From an uncultured Prevotella sp. (GTDB lineage: Bacteria > Bacteroidota > Bacteroidia > Bacteroidales > Bacteroidaceae), in NCBI GenBank assembly GCA_900316295.1, contig ONCJ01000011.1, positions 1 to 64,000 of the forward strand: a stretch of 64,000 bases of DNA, given 5' to 3'. This document shows positions 42,431 through 50,736 of this stretch, in pieces. A program made the translations under genes and the position numbers. The notes under the pieces were generated by a model that saw nothing but the letters and a program-made list of their open reading frames with translations, was not told the origin of the DNA and ran no database searches. Position 1 is the stretch's first letter. Each line of letters opens with the position of its first letter.

Positions 42431-42979
42431 ATGCTCCTGAGTACGACATATTTCGGTCCTATACAGTGGTATCAGAAGGTGAACAGGGCTGAGAGGGTGT
42501 GGATAGAAGCCCATGAGTCGTTCATCAAACAGACCTATCGCAACCGATGTGTCATAGCCACTACCAACGGTACGCAGATACTCTCGGTACCAGTAAATCA
42601 CGACGAGGGCAGAGGAATACGCCAGATACGTATCTCAAACCATGGCAACTGGCGACACCTGCACTGGAACGCACTGGCATCAGCCTACGGCAAGAGCCCC
42701 TTCTTCGACTACTACGAGGATGACCTGCGCCCGTTTTTCGAACAGGAATGGGAATACCTGTTCGACTTCAACCTCGCCATCATACACAAGATGCTTGAGT
42801 TGCTGGATGTGAGAAGGGATATAATGCTCACTGAGGAATACAGTCCATCATCATCGCCTGATGACTTCCATCCACAACGCTACTGGCAGGTATACCAGCA
42901 GAAGCACGGATTTATTCCGAATCTGAGTATCCTCGACCTGCTATTCAACATGGGAAATGAAGCAATATACTACTTGTAA
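42431..42979 (+). CDS. WbqC family protein
   Basis: 182 residues from ATG 42431 (MLLSTTYFGPIQWYQKV). A GTG at 42422 gives three more residues, but the GTGAGGAAT in front of 42431 looks like its ribosome site. SFIKQTYRNRCVIATTNG and LSVPVNH are conserved blocks of the WbqC-like family, linked to polysaccharide loci but biochemically unclear. Third gene of the dapB-lepB unit. Confidence 0.87.
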   Translation: MLLSTTYFGPIQWYQKVNRAERVWIEAHESFIKQTYRNRCVIATTNGTQILSVPVNHDEGRGIRQIRISNHGNWRHLHWNALASAYGKSPFFDYYEDDLRPFFEQEWEYLFDFNLAIIHKMLELLDVRRDIMLTEEYSPSSSPDDFHPQRYWQVYQQKHGFIPNLSILDLLFNMGNEAIYYL

Positions 42980-43042
42980 GAAAGACAAAAGAATACTTTC
43001 AGTCAAACAACAGACTACGTTTAGGAAAGAAACAAACCACTT

Positions 43043-44014
43043 ATGAGAAAAGTAATAGGCATAGGAGAAACGGTACTGGACATCATCTTCAGGGATGACA
43101 GCCCGATAGCCGCCTTACCTGGGGGGTCAACGTATAATGCGATGATCTCATTAGGTCGCTCTGGCGTGGATTGTACATTCATCAGCGAGGTGGGCGACGA
43201 CCGTGTGGGCGACCGCATCGTGAAGTTTCTGCAAGAGAATGGTGTCGACAGCCAATGCGTATGCCGCTTTAGAGGTACCAAGTCACCACTTTCATTGGCA
43301 TTCCTCAATGACAAAAACGATGCCGAATACATCTTCTACAAAGACCATCCCAACGACCAACTCGATTTTGAATATCCACAGATTTCGCCCGATGACATCG
43401 TACTTTTTGGCTCTTTCTATGCTGTCAACCCAGTGATACGCCATCAGGTGAGCGAACTACTCAGACGAGCACGTCAGGCAGGTGCGATAATATACTATGA
43501 CGTCAACTTCCGTCCCTCACACCAGAACGAGGTGGTGAAGATAAGACCACAGCTCTTAGAGAACTTTGAATATGCCGACATCGTCAGGGGAAGCAACGAG
43601 GACTTCCACGTTCTCTTTGGTAAAGACAGTGCCGACGAGGTATACAACGACGAACTGGCTTTCTACTGCAAGACACTCATATACACTCAGGGGGCAGACC
43701 CCGTGGAAGTGAGATGGTGCAAGAACAATAGTACGCGCCGGCAGGAAGACGACTCTACATCAAGCCAACAATTCCCAGTAGCCAGCACAAACACCGTGAG
43801 CACCATCGGCGCTGGCGACAACTTTAATGCTGGCTTCATCTTCGGACTGATAAGCGAAGGCATAAGCCGACACGACATAGAGCAGGGACTGTCTGCCCAG
43901 CAGTGGAGCCGCCTCATCAAGTCAGCACAAGCCTTCTCTGCCGACTGCTGCAAGGACATATACAACTATGTGTCAGTGGAGTTCGGAAAAGAACGGAGAG
44001 AACAGACAAAATAA
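43043..44014 (+). CDS. PfkB family carbohydrate kinase (fructokinase-like)
   Basis: 323 residues. N-terminal IGIGETVLDIIF, the sugar-binding AALPGGSTYNAMISLGRSG, the mid segment DVNFRPSHQNEVVKIRP, and the catalytic motif TIGAGDNFNAGFIFGL with the catalytic Asp. It phosphorylates a sugar such as fructose at the expense of ATP; the exact substrate is not readable. It lies 63 bases after wbqC and 75 bases before fprA. Confidence 0.9.
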   Translation: MRKVIGIGETVLDIIFRDDSPIAALPGGSTYNAMISLGRSGVDCTFISEVGDDRVGDRIVKFLQENGVDSQCVCRFRGTKSPLSLAFLNDKNDAEYIFYKDHPNDQLDFEYPQISPDDIVLFGSFYAVNPVIRHQVSELLRRARQAGAIIYYDVNFRPSHQNEVVKIRPQLLENFEYADIVRGSNEDFHVLFGKDSADEVYNDELAFYCKTLIYTQGADPVEVRWCKNNSTRRQEDDSTSSQQFPVASTNTVSTIGAGDNFNAGFIFGLISEGISRHDIEQGLSAQQWSRLIKSAQAFSADCCKDIYNYVSVEFGKERREQTK

Positions 44015-44089
44015 CGGAATAACTATATTACGAAATATCGAGGTTTCGAGAAAACGACATAAAGACATAAAGACAAAACAACAATAACT

Positions 44090-45289
44090 ATGATTGAGAT
44101 TAAAAACAAAGTCTACTATGTAGGCGTCAACGACCGCAACAAGTCATTGTTTGAGGGACTATGGCCCCTCCCCAACGGAGTATCCTACAACTCATATCTT
44201 ATTGACGACGACAAGGTGGTGCTCGTTGACACCGTCGAGGTGGACTTCTTCACACAGTTTATCGAGAACATCAAGGAGGTGATTGGTGAGCGACCAATAG
44301 ACTACCTCGTAGTTAACCACATGGAACCCGACCATAGCGGCTCTATTGCCCTACTCCAGAAGTACTATCCCGACATCAAGATAATAGGCAACAAGAAGAC
44401 GTTCGGCATGCTCGAAGGATTTTACGGATTGACGGAGAACCTCGTAGAGGTAAAAAACGGCGATTTCATCGAAACAGGCAGCCACACGCTGACCTTCGTT
44501 CTCACGCCGATGGTACACTGGCCAGAGACGATGGTGACACTCGACACTACCGACAACATACTCTTCTCGGGCGATGCCTTCGGATGTTTTGGTGCACTTA
44601 ATGGTGGTATCATCGACGAAGAGATCAATTGTGACACGTTCTGGCTCGAGATGGTACGATATTACAGCAATATCGTAGGCAAATATGGTGTGCCTGTACA
44701 GAATGCGCTGAAGAAACTCGCAGGCGTACAGATAGACTATATCTGTGCCACCCACGGTCCAGTATGGCATCAGTATATCAGCAAGGTGATAGACATGTAC
44801 GACCGTATGTCGCGCTATGAGACCGAGGAAGGGCTCGTCATCTGCTACGGTACCATGTATGGCAACACCGAGCGGATGGCAGAACAGATAGCCCGTGCCG
44901 CATCACAGGCAGGTATCAAGAATATTGTCATGTATAATGTATCAAAGACCCACCACTCGTATATCATCCGCGACGTGTTCCGCTACAAGGGACTTATCGT
45001 TGGTGCTCCTACGTATAATGCCGGACTCTATCACGAGATGGACGTTCTGCTCAACGAGCTTGCCAACAAGGACATTAAGAACCACCTGATAGGATGGTTT
45101 GGCTCACACTGCTGGGCAAGCAAGGCTGTGGCAGAGATACAAAAGCTCAACGACGAACGGCTGAAATTTGAGCCCGTAGGTACGCCTGTGGATATGAAGC
45201 AGGCTCTCACGGCAGAGACCAAGGAGCAGTGTGCCGCCCTGGGCAAGGCTATGGCAATGAAACTGAAAGAAGGCCTTATTGAGGGCTAA
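44090..45289 (+). CDS. fprA: Flavodiiron protein (A-type flavoprotein)
   Basis: 399 residues. Metallo-beta-lactamase-like domain with the diiron ligands in VVNHMEPDHSG and further on in HWPETMVTL, SGDAFGCFG and ICATHGPVWH, followed by a flavodoxin domain (about 250-399) starting VICYGTMYGNTERMAEQIA. It reduces O2 to water or NO to N2O using electrons from a ferredoxin or rubredoxin, protecting the anaerobe. It stands alone downstream of the kinase, followed by tandem repeats and a terminator. Confidence 0.94.
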   Translation: MIEIKNKVYYVGVNDRNKSLFEGLWPLPNGVSYNSYLIDDDKVVLVDTVEVDFFTQFIENIKEVIGERPIDYLVVNHMEPDHSGSIALLQKYYPDIKIIGNKKTFGMLEGFYGLTENLVEVKNGDFIETGSHTLTFVLTPMVHWPETMVTLDTTDNILFSGDAFGCFGALNGGIIDEEINCDTFWLEMVRYYSNIVGKYGVPVQNALKKLAGVQIDYICATHGPVWHQYISKVIDMYDRMSRYETEEGLVICYGTMYGNTERMAEQIARAASQAGIKNIVMYNVSKTHHSYIIRDVFRYKGLIVGAPTYNAGLYHEMDVLLNELANKDIKNHLIGWFGSHCWASKAVAEIQKLNDERLKFEPVGTPVDMKQALTAETKEQCAALGKAMAMKLKEGLIEG

Positions 45290-45306
45290 CTCCTATCGTT
45301 TTACAT

Positions 45307-45392
45307 CGCAAAAAGGCTCTTTTAGGACGCAAAAAAGGCCTTTTTGAGACGCAAGGAGACCTTTTTAGAACACAAGGAGGTCGTTATTACAG
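45307..45392. repeat. Imperfect tandem repeat of 21-22 bases
   Basis: Copies begin CGCAAAAAGGCTCTTTTAGGA (45307), CGCAAAAAAGGCCTTTTTGAGA (45328), CGCAAGGAGACCTTTTTAGAA (45350) and CACAAGGAGGTCG (45371). Each of the first three pairs a purine-rich half with a T-rich half (for example AAAAAGGCCTTTTT), so each copy can fold as a small hairpin. It lies between fprA and the terminator. Confidence 0.7.
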
Positions 45393-45400
45393 GAAAGCAA

Positions 45401-45435
45401 AGAGCTGAGAGGTTGTTTCTCTCAGCTCTCTTTTT
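45401..45435. terminator. Bidirectional terminator, fprA / LOG gene
   Basis: AGAGCTGAGAG (45401-45411), loop GTTGTTT, CTCTCAGCTCT (45419-45429), then T-rich. It is a perfect 11-bp stem. The stop of the minus-strand LOG gene lies in its right arm. Confidence 0.88.
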
Positions 45436-45961
45436 GTATGATCTCCTTGATATCGTCTAACGTGTTGGCAACCAGCAGGTGTTGTCTCAGGCCGTCTCTT
45501 ATCACTCCCCTGCCCTCCAGGTCGTCTATCATGGCGAGCAATGAGTTCCAGAAGCCTTTCATATTATAGAGTATCACCTTTTTCTGGTGATAGCCAATGG
45601 ATGATGCTGCCAATACGGTGAACACCTCGTCGAGTGTGCCTATGCCTCCTGGCAGGGCTATGTTGATGTCGCTCTGCGCCACCATCAGCGACTTTCGGTC
45701 GTCGAGGTTGTCGCAGGGGATGTGTATGTCCACGTAGTCAGACTTCCGTCCTCTATGCTCCACTATCAGTGGTATGACGCCGATAGTTCTTCCACCAGCA
45801 TCATGAGCAGATTTCGCCACGCACTCCATCAGTCCCATGTCGCATCCTCCGAACACCACCGTGTGTCCATTTTCACCAAGCCATCGGCCTAATTCCTCCG
45901 TCTTCTTGAAGAAGTCAGGGTCGATATTGCTGTTGGCTGAACAATAAATAGCTACTTTCAT
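45422..45961 (-). CDS. LOG family protein (cytokinin riboside 5'-monophosphate phosphoribohydrolase-like)
   Basis: 179 residues. Rossmann fold with KVAIYCSANSNIDPDFF, VVFGGCDMGLMECVAKSA and the signature PGGIGTLDEVFTVL. LOG proteins cleave nucleoside 5'-monophosphates to base and ribose phosphate; bacterial ones were long misnamed lysine decarboxylases. The minus-strand -7 box TATCTTTG ends only 5 bases before the ATG, so its transcript may lack a leader. Confidence 0.9.
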   Translation of the reverse strand: MKVAIYCSANSNIDPDFFKKTEELGRWLGENGHTVVFGGCDMGLMECVAKSAHDAGGRTIGVIPLIVEHRGRKSDYVDIHIPCDNLDDRKSLMVAQSDINIALPGGIGTLDEVFTVLAASSIGYHQKKVILYNMKGFWNSLLAMIDDLEGRGVIRDGLRQHLLVANTLDDIKEIIQKES

Positions 45962-45966
45962 GGGGG

Positions 45967-45974
45967 CAAAGATA
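45967..45974 (-). promoter_or_regulatory. -7 element for the LOG gene
   Basis: CAAAGATA on the plus strand, TATCTTTG on the minus strand, followed by CCCCC and the ATG. The -33 position does not match TTTG. Confidence 0.55.
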
Positions 45975-45996
45975 GTGAATAGTCAGGAAAAAGCAT

Positions 45997-46004
45997 TACC
46001 TTTG
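45997..46004 (+). promoter_or_regulatory. -7 element for the DEAD-box helicase gene
   Basis: TACCTTTG, 44 bases before the TTG start at 46049 and divergent from the LOG box. The -33 is not clear. Confidence 0.55.
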
Positions 46005-46048
46005 CACCCGAAATAATTTCATTTACACATTATTATATTTAAGTTATC

Positions 46049-47938
46049 TTGAAGACATTTGAAGAACTTGGTGTCTGCGAGGAGATTCGTCGCGCCATCG
46101 AAGAGTTAGGATTTGTACAGCCAATGCCTGTACAGGAGGAAGTGATACCATATCTGTTGGGAAACAGGAACGATGTCATTGCATTGGCACAGACAGGAAC
46201 CGGTAAGACTGCGGCCTTCGGCATACCTTTGCTGCAACGCATCGATACCACGAGTAAGAATACCCAAGCCATAGTGCTCAGCCCTACGCGTGAGCTCTGC
46301 CTGCAGATTGCCAGCGATATGAAGGATTTTGCCAAGTATCTGCCAGGCATTCATATTGAGGCTGTCTATGGCGGTGCCAATATAGTACCTCAGATGAAGG
46401 CTCTGCGCAAGGGTGTGCAGATTATAGTAGCTACACCAGGTCGACTCATCGACCTCATGCATCGTGGAGTGGCAAAGCTCGATGATGTTTCTAATGTGGT
46501 GCTCGATGAGGCTGACGAGATGCTCACAATGGGTTTCTCTGATAGCATCAATGAGATACTCGGTGGTGTTCCTGATGAGCGTAACACGCTACTTTTCTCT
46601 GCCACTATGAGCAAAGAGATAGAACGCATAGCCAAGGGCTATCTGCGCGACCATAAAGAGATTGTCGTTGGTAGTAGGAATGAGGGCGCCGAACATGTCA
46701 ATCATATCTACTACCTCGTGCATGCCAAGGATAAGTACCTTGCGCTGAAGCGCATCGTTGACTATTATCCGAAGATCTATGCCATCATCTTCTGCCGTAC
46801 TAAGATAGAGACGCAGGAGATTGCCGATAAGCTCATACGCGACGGATACAACGCCGAGTCCTTGCATGGTGACCTTAGCCAGGCACAGCGTGACCTCACC
46901 ATGCAGAAGTTTCGTTCCCACCTTACCCAACTGCTCGTTGCCACCGATGTGGCAGCACGCGGACTTGATGTCGACGATCTAACCCATGTTATCAACTACG
47001 GATTGCCCGATGACATCGAGAACTACACCCATCGTAGCGGTCGTACTGGTCGTGCGGGCAAAAAGGGTACCTCCATCTCCATTATACACACCCGTGAGAA
47101 GCACAAGGTGAAGCGCATTGAGAAGGAGATTGGTAAGGAATTTGTCGATGGAACCCTGCCTACGCCACAGGAGATATGTACCAAGCAGCTATATAAAACC
47201 ATCGACCAGATAGGCAAGATAGATGTCGATGAGGAACAGATTGCTCCTTTCATGGAGGATATCACGCGCAACTTCGAATACTACGACAAGGAAGACATAG
47301 TAAAGAAGATAGTGAGTCTAACCTTCGGTCGCTTTCTTTCATACTATGCCGACGCACCGGAGATAGAGAAACCTGCTTCGGGGGCAAGGAGCAAGGAGCA
47401 AGGGGCAAGAGGCAAGGAAAAGGGGGCAAAGAGCAAGGAGCAGGGGACAAGAGGCAGAAAGACTGGTCCTCGCAAGCCCGAGAAAGGCTATCAGCGTTTG
47501 TTTGTCAACCTCGGTAAGGCCGACGGCTTCTATCCTGGCGAGGTGATGCAGTTTATCAATAAGAACGTTGGTGGCAGGGTGCAGGTAGGTCATATCGACC
47601 TGCTCGACAAGATATCATATATAGAGGTTCCAACAGATCAGGCTGAGGCGGTGAAGCGAGGTCTCGATGGTGCAAGCTATAAAAGGCGTACCGTGCGATG
47701 CAACGATGCTGATAGCAGAGAGCAGGGGGCAAGGAGCAAGGATCAGAGAGTGGGTGGCAGGAATGCCAAGGCAGCCAAGCGACGTGCCATGTTCGAAGAT
47801 GAGCGTCCTGCTCGTCAGACCAAATTCAAAAAGGATGACTGGATGAAGTTCCTTAATCCCGACCGCATAGACCTCAAAGGCGATGAGCCCGATTTCAGCG
47901 AAGATGGATGGGCTCGCAGAAGACCAAAAAAGGAATAA
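46049..47938 (+). CDS. DEAD-box RNA helicase (DbpA-like C-terminus) with in-frame repeats
   Basis: 629 residues. Translation begins at TTG 46049; the family start MKTFEELGV fits exactly and no ATG is available. Motifs: Q motif near PMPVQEEVIPYLL, AQTGTGKTAAFG, PTRELCLQIA, DEADEML, SATM, ATDVAARGLDVDDLTHVINY and HRSGRTGRAGKKG. After the helicase core (about 1-380) and a linker, residues about 448-470 are a low-complexity insert (GARSKEQGARGKEKGAKSKE), then a DbpA-type RNA-binding domain (about 480-560) and a second short insert of the same kind (REQGARSKDQR). It unwinds RNA, probably in ribosome assembly. The stop codon lies in the terminator stem. Confidence 0.93.
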   Translation: MKTFEELGVCEEIRRAIEELGFVQPMPVQEEVIPYLLGNRNDVIALAQTGTGKTAAFGIPLLQRIDTTSKNTQAIVLSPTRELCLQIASDMKDFAKYLPGIHIEAVYGGANIVPQMKALRKGVQIIVATPGRLIDLMHRGVAKLDDVSNVVLDEADEMLTMGFSDSINEILGGVPDERNTLLFSATMSKEIERIAKGYLRDHKEIVVGSRNEGAEHVNHIYYLVHAKDKYLALKRIVDYYPKIYAIIFCRTKIETQEIADKLIRDGYNAESLHGDLSQAQRDLTMQKFRSHLTQLLVATDVAARGLDVDDLTHVINYGLPDDIENYTHRSGRTGRAGKKGTSISIIHTREKHKVKRIEKEIGKEFVDGTLPTPQEICTKQLYKTIDQIGKIDVDEEQIAPFMEDITRNFEYYDKEDIVKKIVSLTFGRFLSYYADAPEIEKPASGARSKEQGARGKEKGAKSKEQGTRGRKTGPRKPEKGYQRLFVNLGKADGFYPGEVMQFINKNVGGRVQVGHIDLLDKISYIEVPTDQAEAVKRGLDGASYKRRTVRCNDADSREQGARSKDQRVGGRNAKAAKRRAMFEDERPARQTKFKKDDWMKFLNPDRIDLKGDEPDFSEDGWARRRPKKE

Positions 47939-47967
47939 GTTTCGCAAATGCGAAACTTATTCCTTTA
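47932..47967. terminator. Bidirectional terminator, DEAD-box gene / lipoprotein gene
   Basis: GGAATAAGTTTCGCA (47932-47946) pairs perfectly with TGCGAAACTTATTCC (47949-47963), with T-rich sequence to the right and A-rich to the left. The helicase stop codon (47936-47938) is in the left arm. Confidence 0.88.
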
Positions 47968-47986
47968 TATCAGCTTCCTGTAGAAA

Positions 47987-48481
47987 TTACATGTCAGGAA
48001 GGTTGAACTTCTTTTGCATCTCAGCCTGGAAAGCCTTGTCGTCAGAGAGCTTCTTTGCTACAGGGTTTGCCTCAACGATCTTGTTGAACTCATCCATAGC
48101 CTCTTCCAGACCTTTGTATTCCTTCTCCTTTTTCTCAACTTCAGCCATCATCTCCAGGGCAGCCTTTGCCTGCTCTTCCTCAGAAGCGTTCTCCAGAGCC
48201 TTCTGCTTTGCTTCCATGTCTCTGAATACCTGGAACATTGGATCCAGACCAGTGAACATGTCCTCGAAGGCAGCCTTCCACTGTGCCTCGTCCCAGTTAG
48301 CGCCTTCAGCCTTTGCCTTAGCGATTACTTCCTTCACGTCAACTTTCTTAGCAGGAGCCTCTGCCTTTACTTCCTCAGTGGCTGTAGAGTCAGCTGCTGC
48401 TCCAGCCTTAGCGTTGTTACCACACGACATCATTCCCAATCCCAGGCAGAATGCCAGTGATATAAAAAACATTTTCTTCAT
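47987..48481 (-). CDS. Small helical lipoprotein, 164 residues
   Basis: Signal peptide with lipobox (GLGMMSCGNN, Cys20), then an Ala/Glu/Lys-rich helical protein (about 40-164, for example NASEEEQAKAALEMMAEVEKK) likely to form coiled coils. No family recognised beyond similar lipoproteins in Prevotella. It is a single gene behind an unusual 11-bp inverted repeat that brackets its promoter region (48511-48563). Confidence 0.75.
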   Translation of the reverse strand: MKKMFFISLAFCLGLGMMSCGNNAKAGAAADSTATEEVKAEAPAKKVDVKEVIAKAKAEGANWDEAQWKAAFEDMFTGLDPMFQVFRDMEAKQKALENASEEEQAKAALEMMAEVEKKEKEYKGLEEAMDEFNKIVEANPVAKKLSDDKAFQAEMQKKFNLPDM

Positions 48482-48510
48482 GATAAAATAGATTTTTGGT
48501 TAATAAAATT

Positions 48511-48563
48511 GGGTTATCGCTGCGAAAGTACGACAAATATTTCATACCTGCAAGCGATAACCC
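48511..48563. repeat. 11-bp inverted repeat bracketing a promoter
   Basis: GGGTTATCGCT (48511-48521) and AGCGATAACCC (48553-48563) are exact inverted copies, 31 bases apart. On the minus strand a TACTTTCG (-7-like) lies between them, 30-odd bases upstream of the lipoprotein ATG at 48481. A T-run follows on the plus side. Confidence 0.65.
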
Positions 48564-48591
48564 ATTTTTTTTGACATTTGTATATATAGGA

Positions 48592-50718
48592 CTACTTGGC
48601 GTCAATCTCCTGTAACAGCCGGTCGGCATGACCCCACTTGTCCATCATATAGAGTACAAACCGGATATCAACACCGATGCATCTCGCGAGCACCTTGTCA
48701 AATAGGATGTCGCTGGCGAGCGAGTCCCAGTTGCCGTCGAAGGCCAGTCCTATGAGTCGTCCCTGTCCGTCGAACATCGGTGATCCGCTATTACCGCCTG
48801 TGATATCGTTGTTGGTAATGAAGCAAAGCTGCATCTTGCCCGTCTCCTTGTCCTGATACTTTCCGAAGTCCTTGGCCGACATCAGCTCGTGCATGATAGG
48901 CTCTGCGAAGTATTCCGCATTCTTGTCTGCCTGTTTCATCTTCTCCACGAGGCTCTCGGCAGTGGTATAGTAGCCCGATGGCTTGCCTCCGATCATCACG
49001 TCGCGCACCTGTCCGTAGGAGAGTCGCATGGTGAAGTTGGCATCCGAATAGTGAGGCTGGTCTTGCTCCATGCGCAGTTTGGCAGCACAGAGTTTCTTCT
49101 CCTGCTCCTCTATCTGCTGTGTAGTAGTCTGGAAGTTGCCCACGCCGATGACTGCATAGATCGACATGAGGTCTATTCCTAATGCCACTCCTGGGTCTTT
49201 GAGATATTTCTTTGTGTTGTTGAAGTAAAATTTCTGTCCTTTCTTCAGCACCTTCGACTTCTTATACAGCCAATCCACGTAGCGTCGGTAGTCGCCACCA
49301 AACTTCTCCTTGACGGTCTTGACAACTTCCGGCTGATATGTCTCAGGCACGTTCAAAGCATAGTTCCTGAGCATGGCGGCCGTCATCTCCTTGTCGAGCT
49401 CAAGGTTCCACTTGTCGCTGTTGTCCTCGAACTCCACATACTGCTTCATAGGCTTGTCCTGAGGACCCTTTGCCTCCATACCCATATTCATCTTGATAGC
49501 ACGACGTATCATCTCCGATGTCTTCCAGAACGACTCTATCCAGTAGTTCAGAGTCTTGTATTCCTCAGCCCTGTTGCTATACAGCTGCTTCAGTGTGTCG
49601 AGTTCTACGGCGTATCGTGGGTCAGTATTATTGTTATCCTTAAGCCACTGGGCTATGCGCGCCTCGTATTCCGCCTTCTGACGTATCAGTCCGATGCTGT
49701 CGATACACTTGTTCATGCCGATAGAGTTCTTCCAGTAGTTAGAGCTACTGGCAAAAGTATTCTCGTATTGAATGCGTGTCTTCTCGCTCTGCGCCATGTA
49801 TCGCTTCATGATTTCAAGCTTGATGTCGCGCACCTGCACACGTGTGGTGTTCTCGATGTTGCGCATCTCCTCGATGCCGTAGGACGACATATACCGGTTG
49901 GTGCTGCCCGGGTAACCCACGGTCATGGCGAAGTCACCGTCCTTATATCCCTGCAACGATACAGGAGCCCAGCTCTGCGGATGATATGGCACGTTGTCCT
50001 TAGAGTATTCAGCAGGTCCGTTGGTCTTCGGATCAGCATAGATACGGAACACCGAGAAGTCGCACGTCTGTCGTGGCCACATCCAGTTATCGGTCTCGCC
50101 GCCATACTTGCCCATCGACTTCGGTACAGTGAATACCAGTCGTACGTCGCGGAAGTCCTGATAGGTGGTGGCGTAGTATTTGTTGCCCTCATAGAAGGGG
50201 TCTATACTTACGTGCAGAGTGGAGTCTTTCTGTTTGGCTTCGGTAGTCATAGCGTTGGTCAGCGAGTCGATGATAGCCTCCACCTCATCTGAGGACTTGC
50301 CCTCGATGAGCGCATTCACCTGCTCGGTGATGTCCTGCTGCTCACGCATGAAGGATACGAACATGTCCTCATTGGGCAGTTCCTCATCGAAAGTCTTGGC
50401 ATAGAACCCGTTGAGCATGTAGTCATGCTCCACCGTGGAGTGCTTGTTAATAGCCGAAAAACCACAATGGTGGTTGGTGAACACAAGTCCGTCGGGCGAC
50501 ACCACCACTCCCGAACAATAGCCACTGAAGTTGACCACTGCGTTCTTTATGGCATTGTCACTATGGTACAGGTTCTCATATGGCAGTTGGAATCCCTCAG
50601 CCACCATCTGCTTATACACGGTGGAGTCGAGATTATACATTGTCCACATGCCCTCATCAGCCTTTACGGGCAAAAGGGCAAGAAAGCAAAGGGGTAAGAA
50701 TAAAATAATTTTCTTCAT
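48592..50718 (-). CDS. S46 family dipeptidyl peptidase (DPP7-like)
   Basis: 708 residues with a signal peptide (MKKIILFLPLCFLALLPVKA). The catalytic His is in VFTNHHCGFSAI and the Ser in TGGNSGSPMFDGQGRLIGL. Just after it, LAFDGNWDSL has Gly where DPP11 enzymes have Arg, which points to DPP7-type specificity for hydrophobic or neutral P1 residues. It removes dipeptides from the N-terminus of oligopeptides in the periplasm, feeding amino-acid fermentation. It follows the flippase gene by 18 bases on the minus strand. Confidence 0.93.
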   Translation of the reverse strand: MKKIILFLPLCFLALLPVKADEGMWTMYNLDSTVYKQMVAEGFQLPYENLYHSDNAIKNAVVNFSGYCSGVVVSPDGLVFTNHHCGFSAINKHSTVEHDYMLNGFYAKTFDEELPNEDMFVSFMREQQDITEQVNALIEGKSSDEVEAIIDSLTNAMTTEAKQKDSTLHVSIDPFYEGNKYYATTYQDFRDVRLVFTVPKSMGKYGGETDNWMWPRQTCDFSVFRIYADPKTNGPAEYSKDNVPYHPQSWAPVSLQGYKDGDFAMTVGYPGSTNRYMSSYGIEEMRNIENTTRVQVRDIKLEIMKRYMAQSEKTRIQYENTFASSSNYWKNSIGMNKCIDSIGLIRQKAEYEARIAQWLKDNNNTDPRYAVELDTLKQLYSNRAEEYKTLNYWIESFWKTSEMIRRAIKMNMGMEAKGPQDKPMKQYVEFEDNSDKWNLELDKEMTAAMLRNYALNVPETYQPEVVKTVKEKFGGDYRRYVDWLYKKSKVLKKGQKFYFNNTKKYLKDPGVALGIDLMSIYAVIGVGNFQTTTQQIEEQEKKLCAAKLRMEQDQPHYSDANFTMRLSYGQVRDVMIGGKPSGYYTTAESLVEKMKQADKNAEYFAEPIMHELMSAKDFGKYQDKETGKMQLCFITNNDITGGNSGSPMFDGQGRLIGLAFDGNWDSLASDILFDKVLARCIGVDIRFVLYMMDKWGHADRLLQEIDAK

Positions 50719-50736
50719 TGTATTGTTGTTGTTTCG

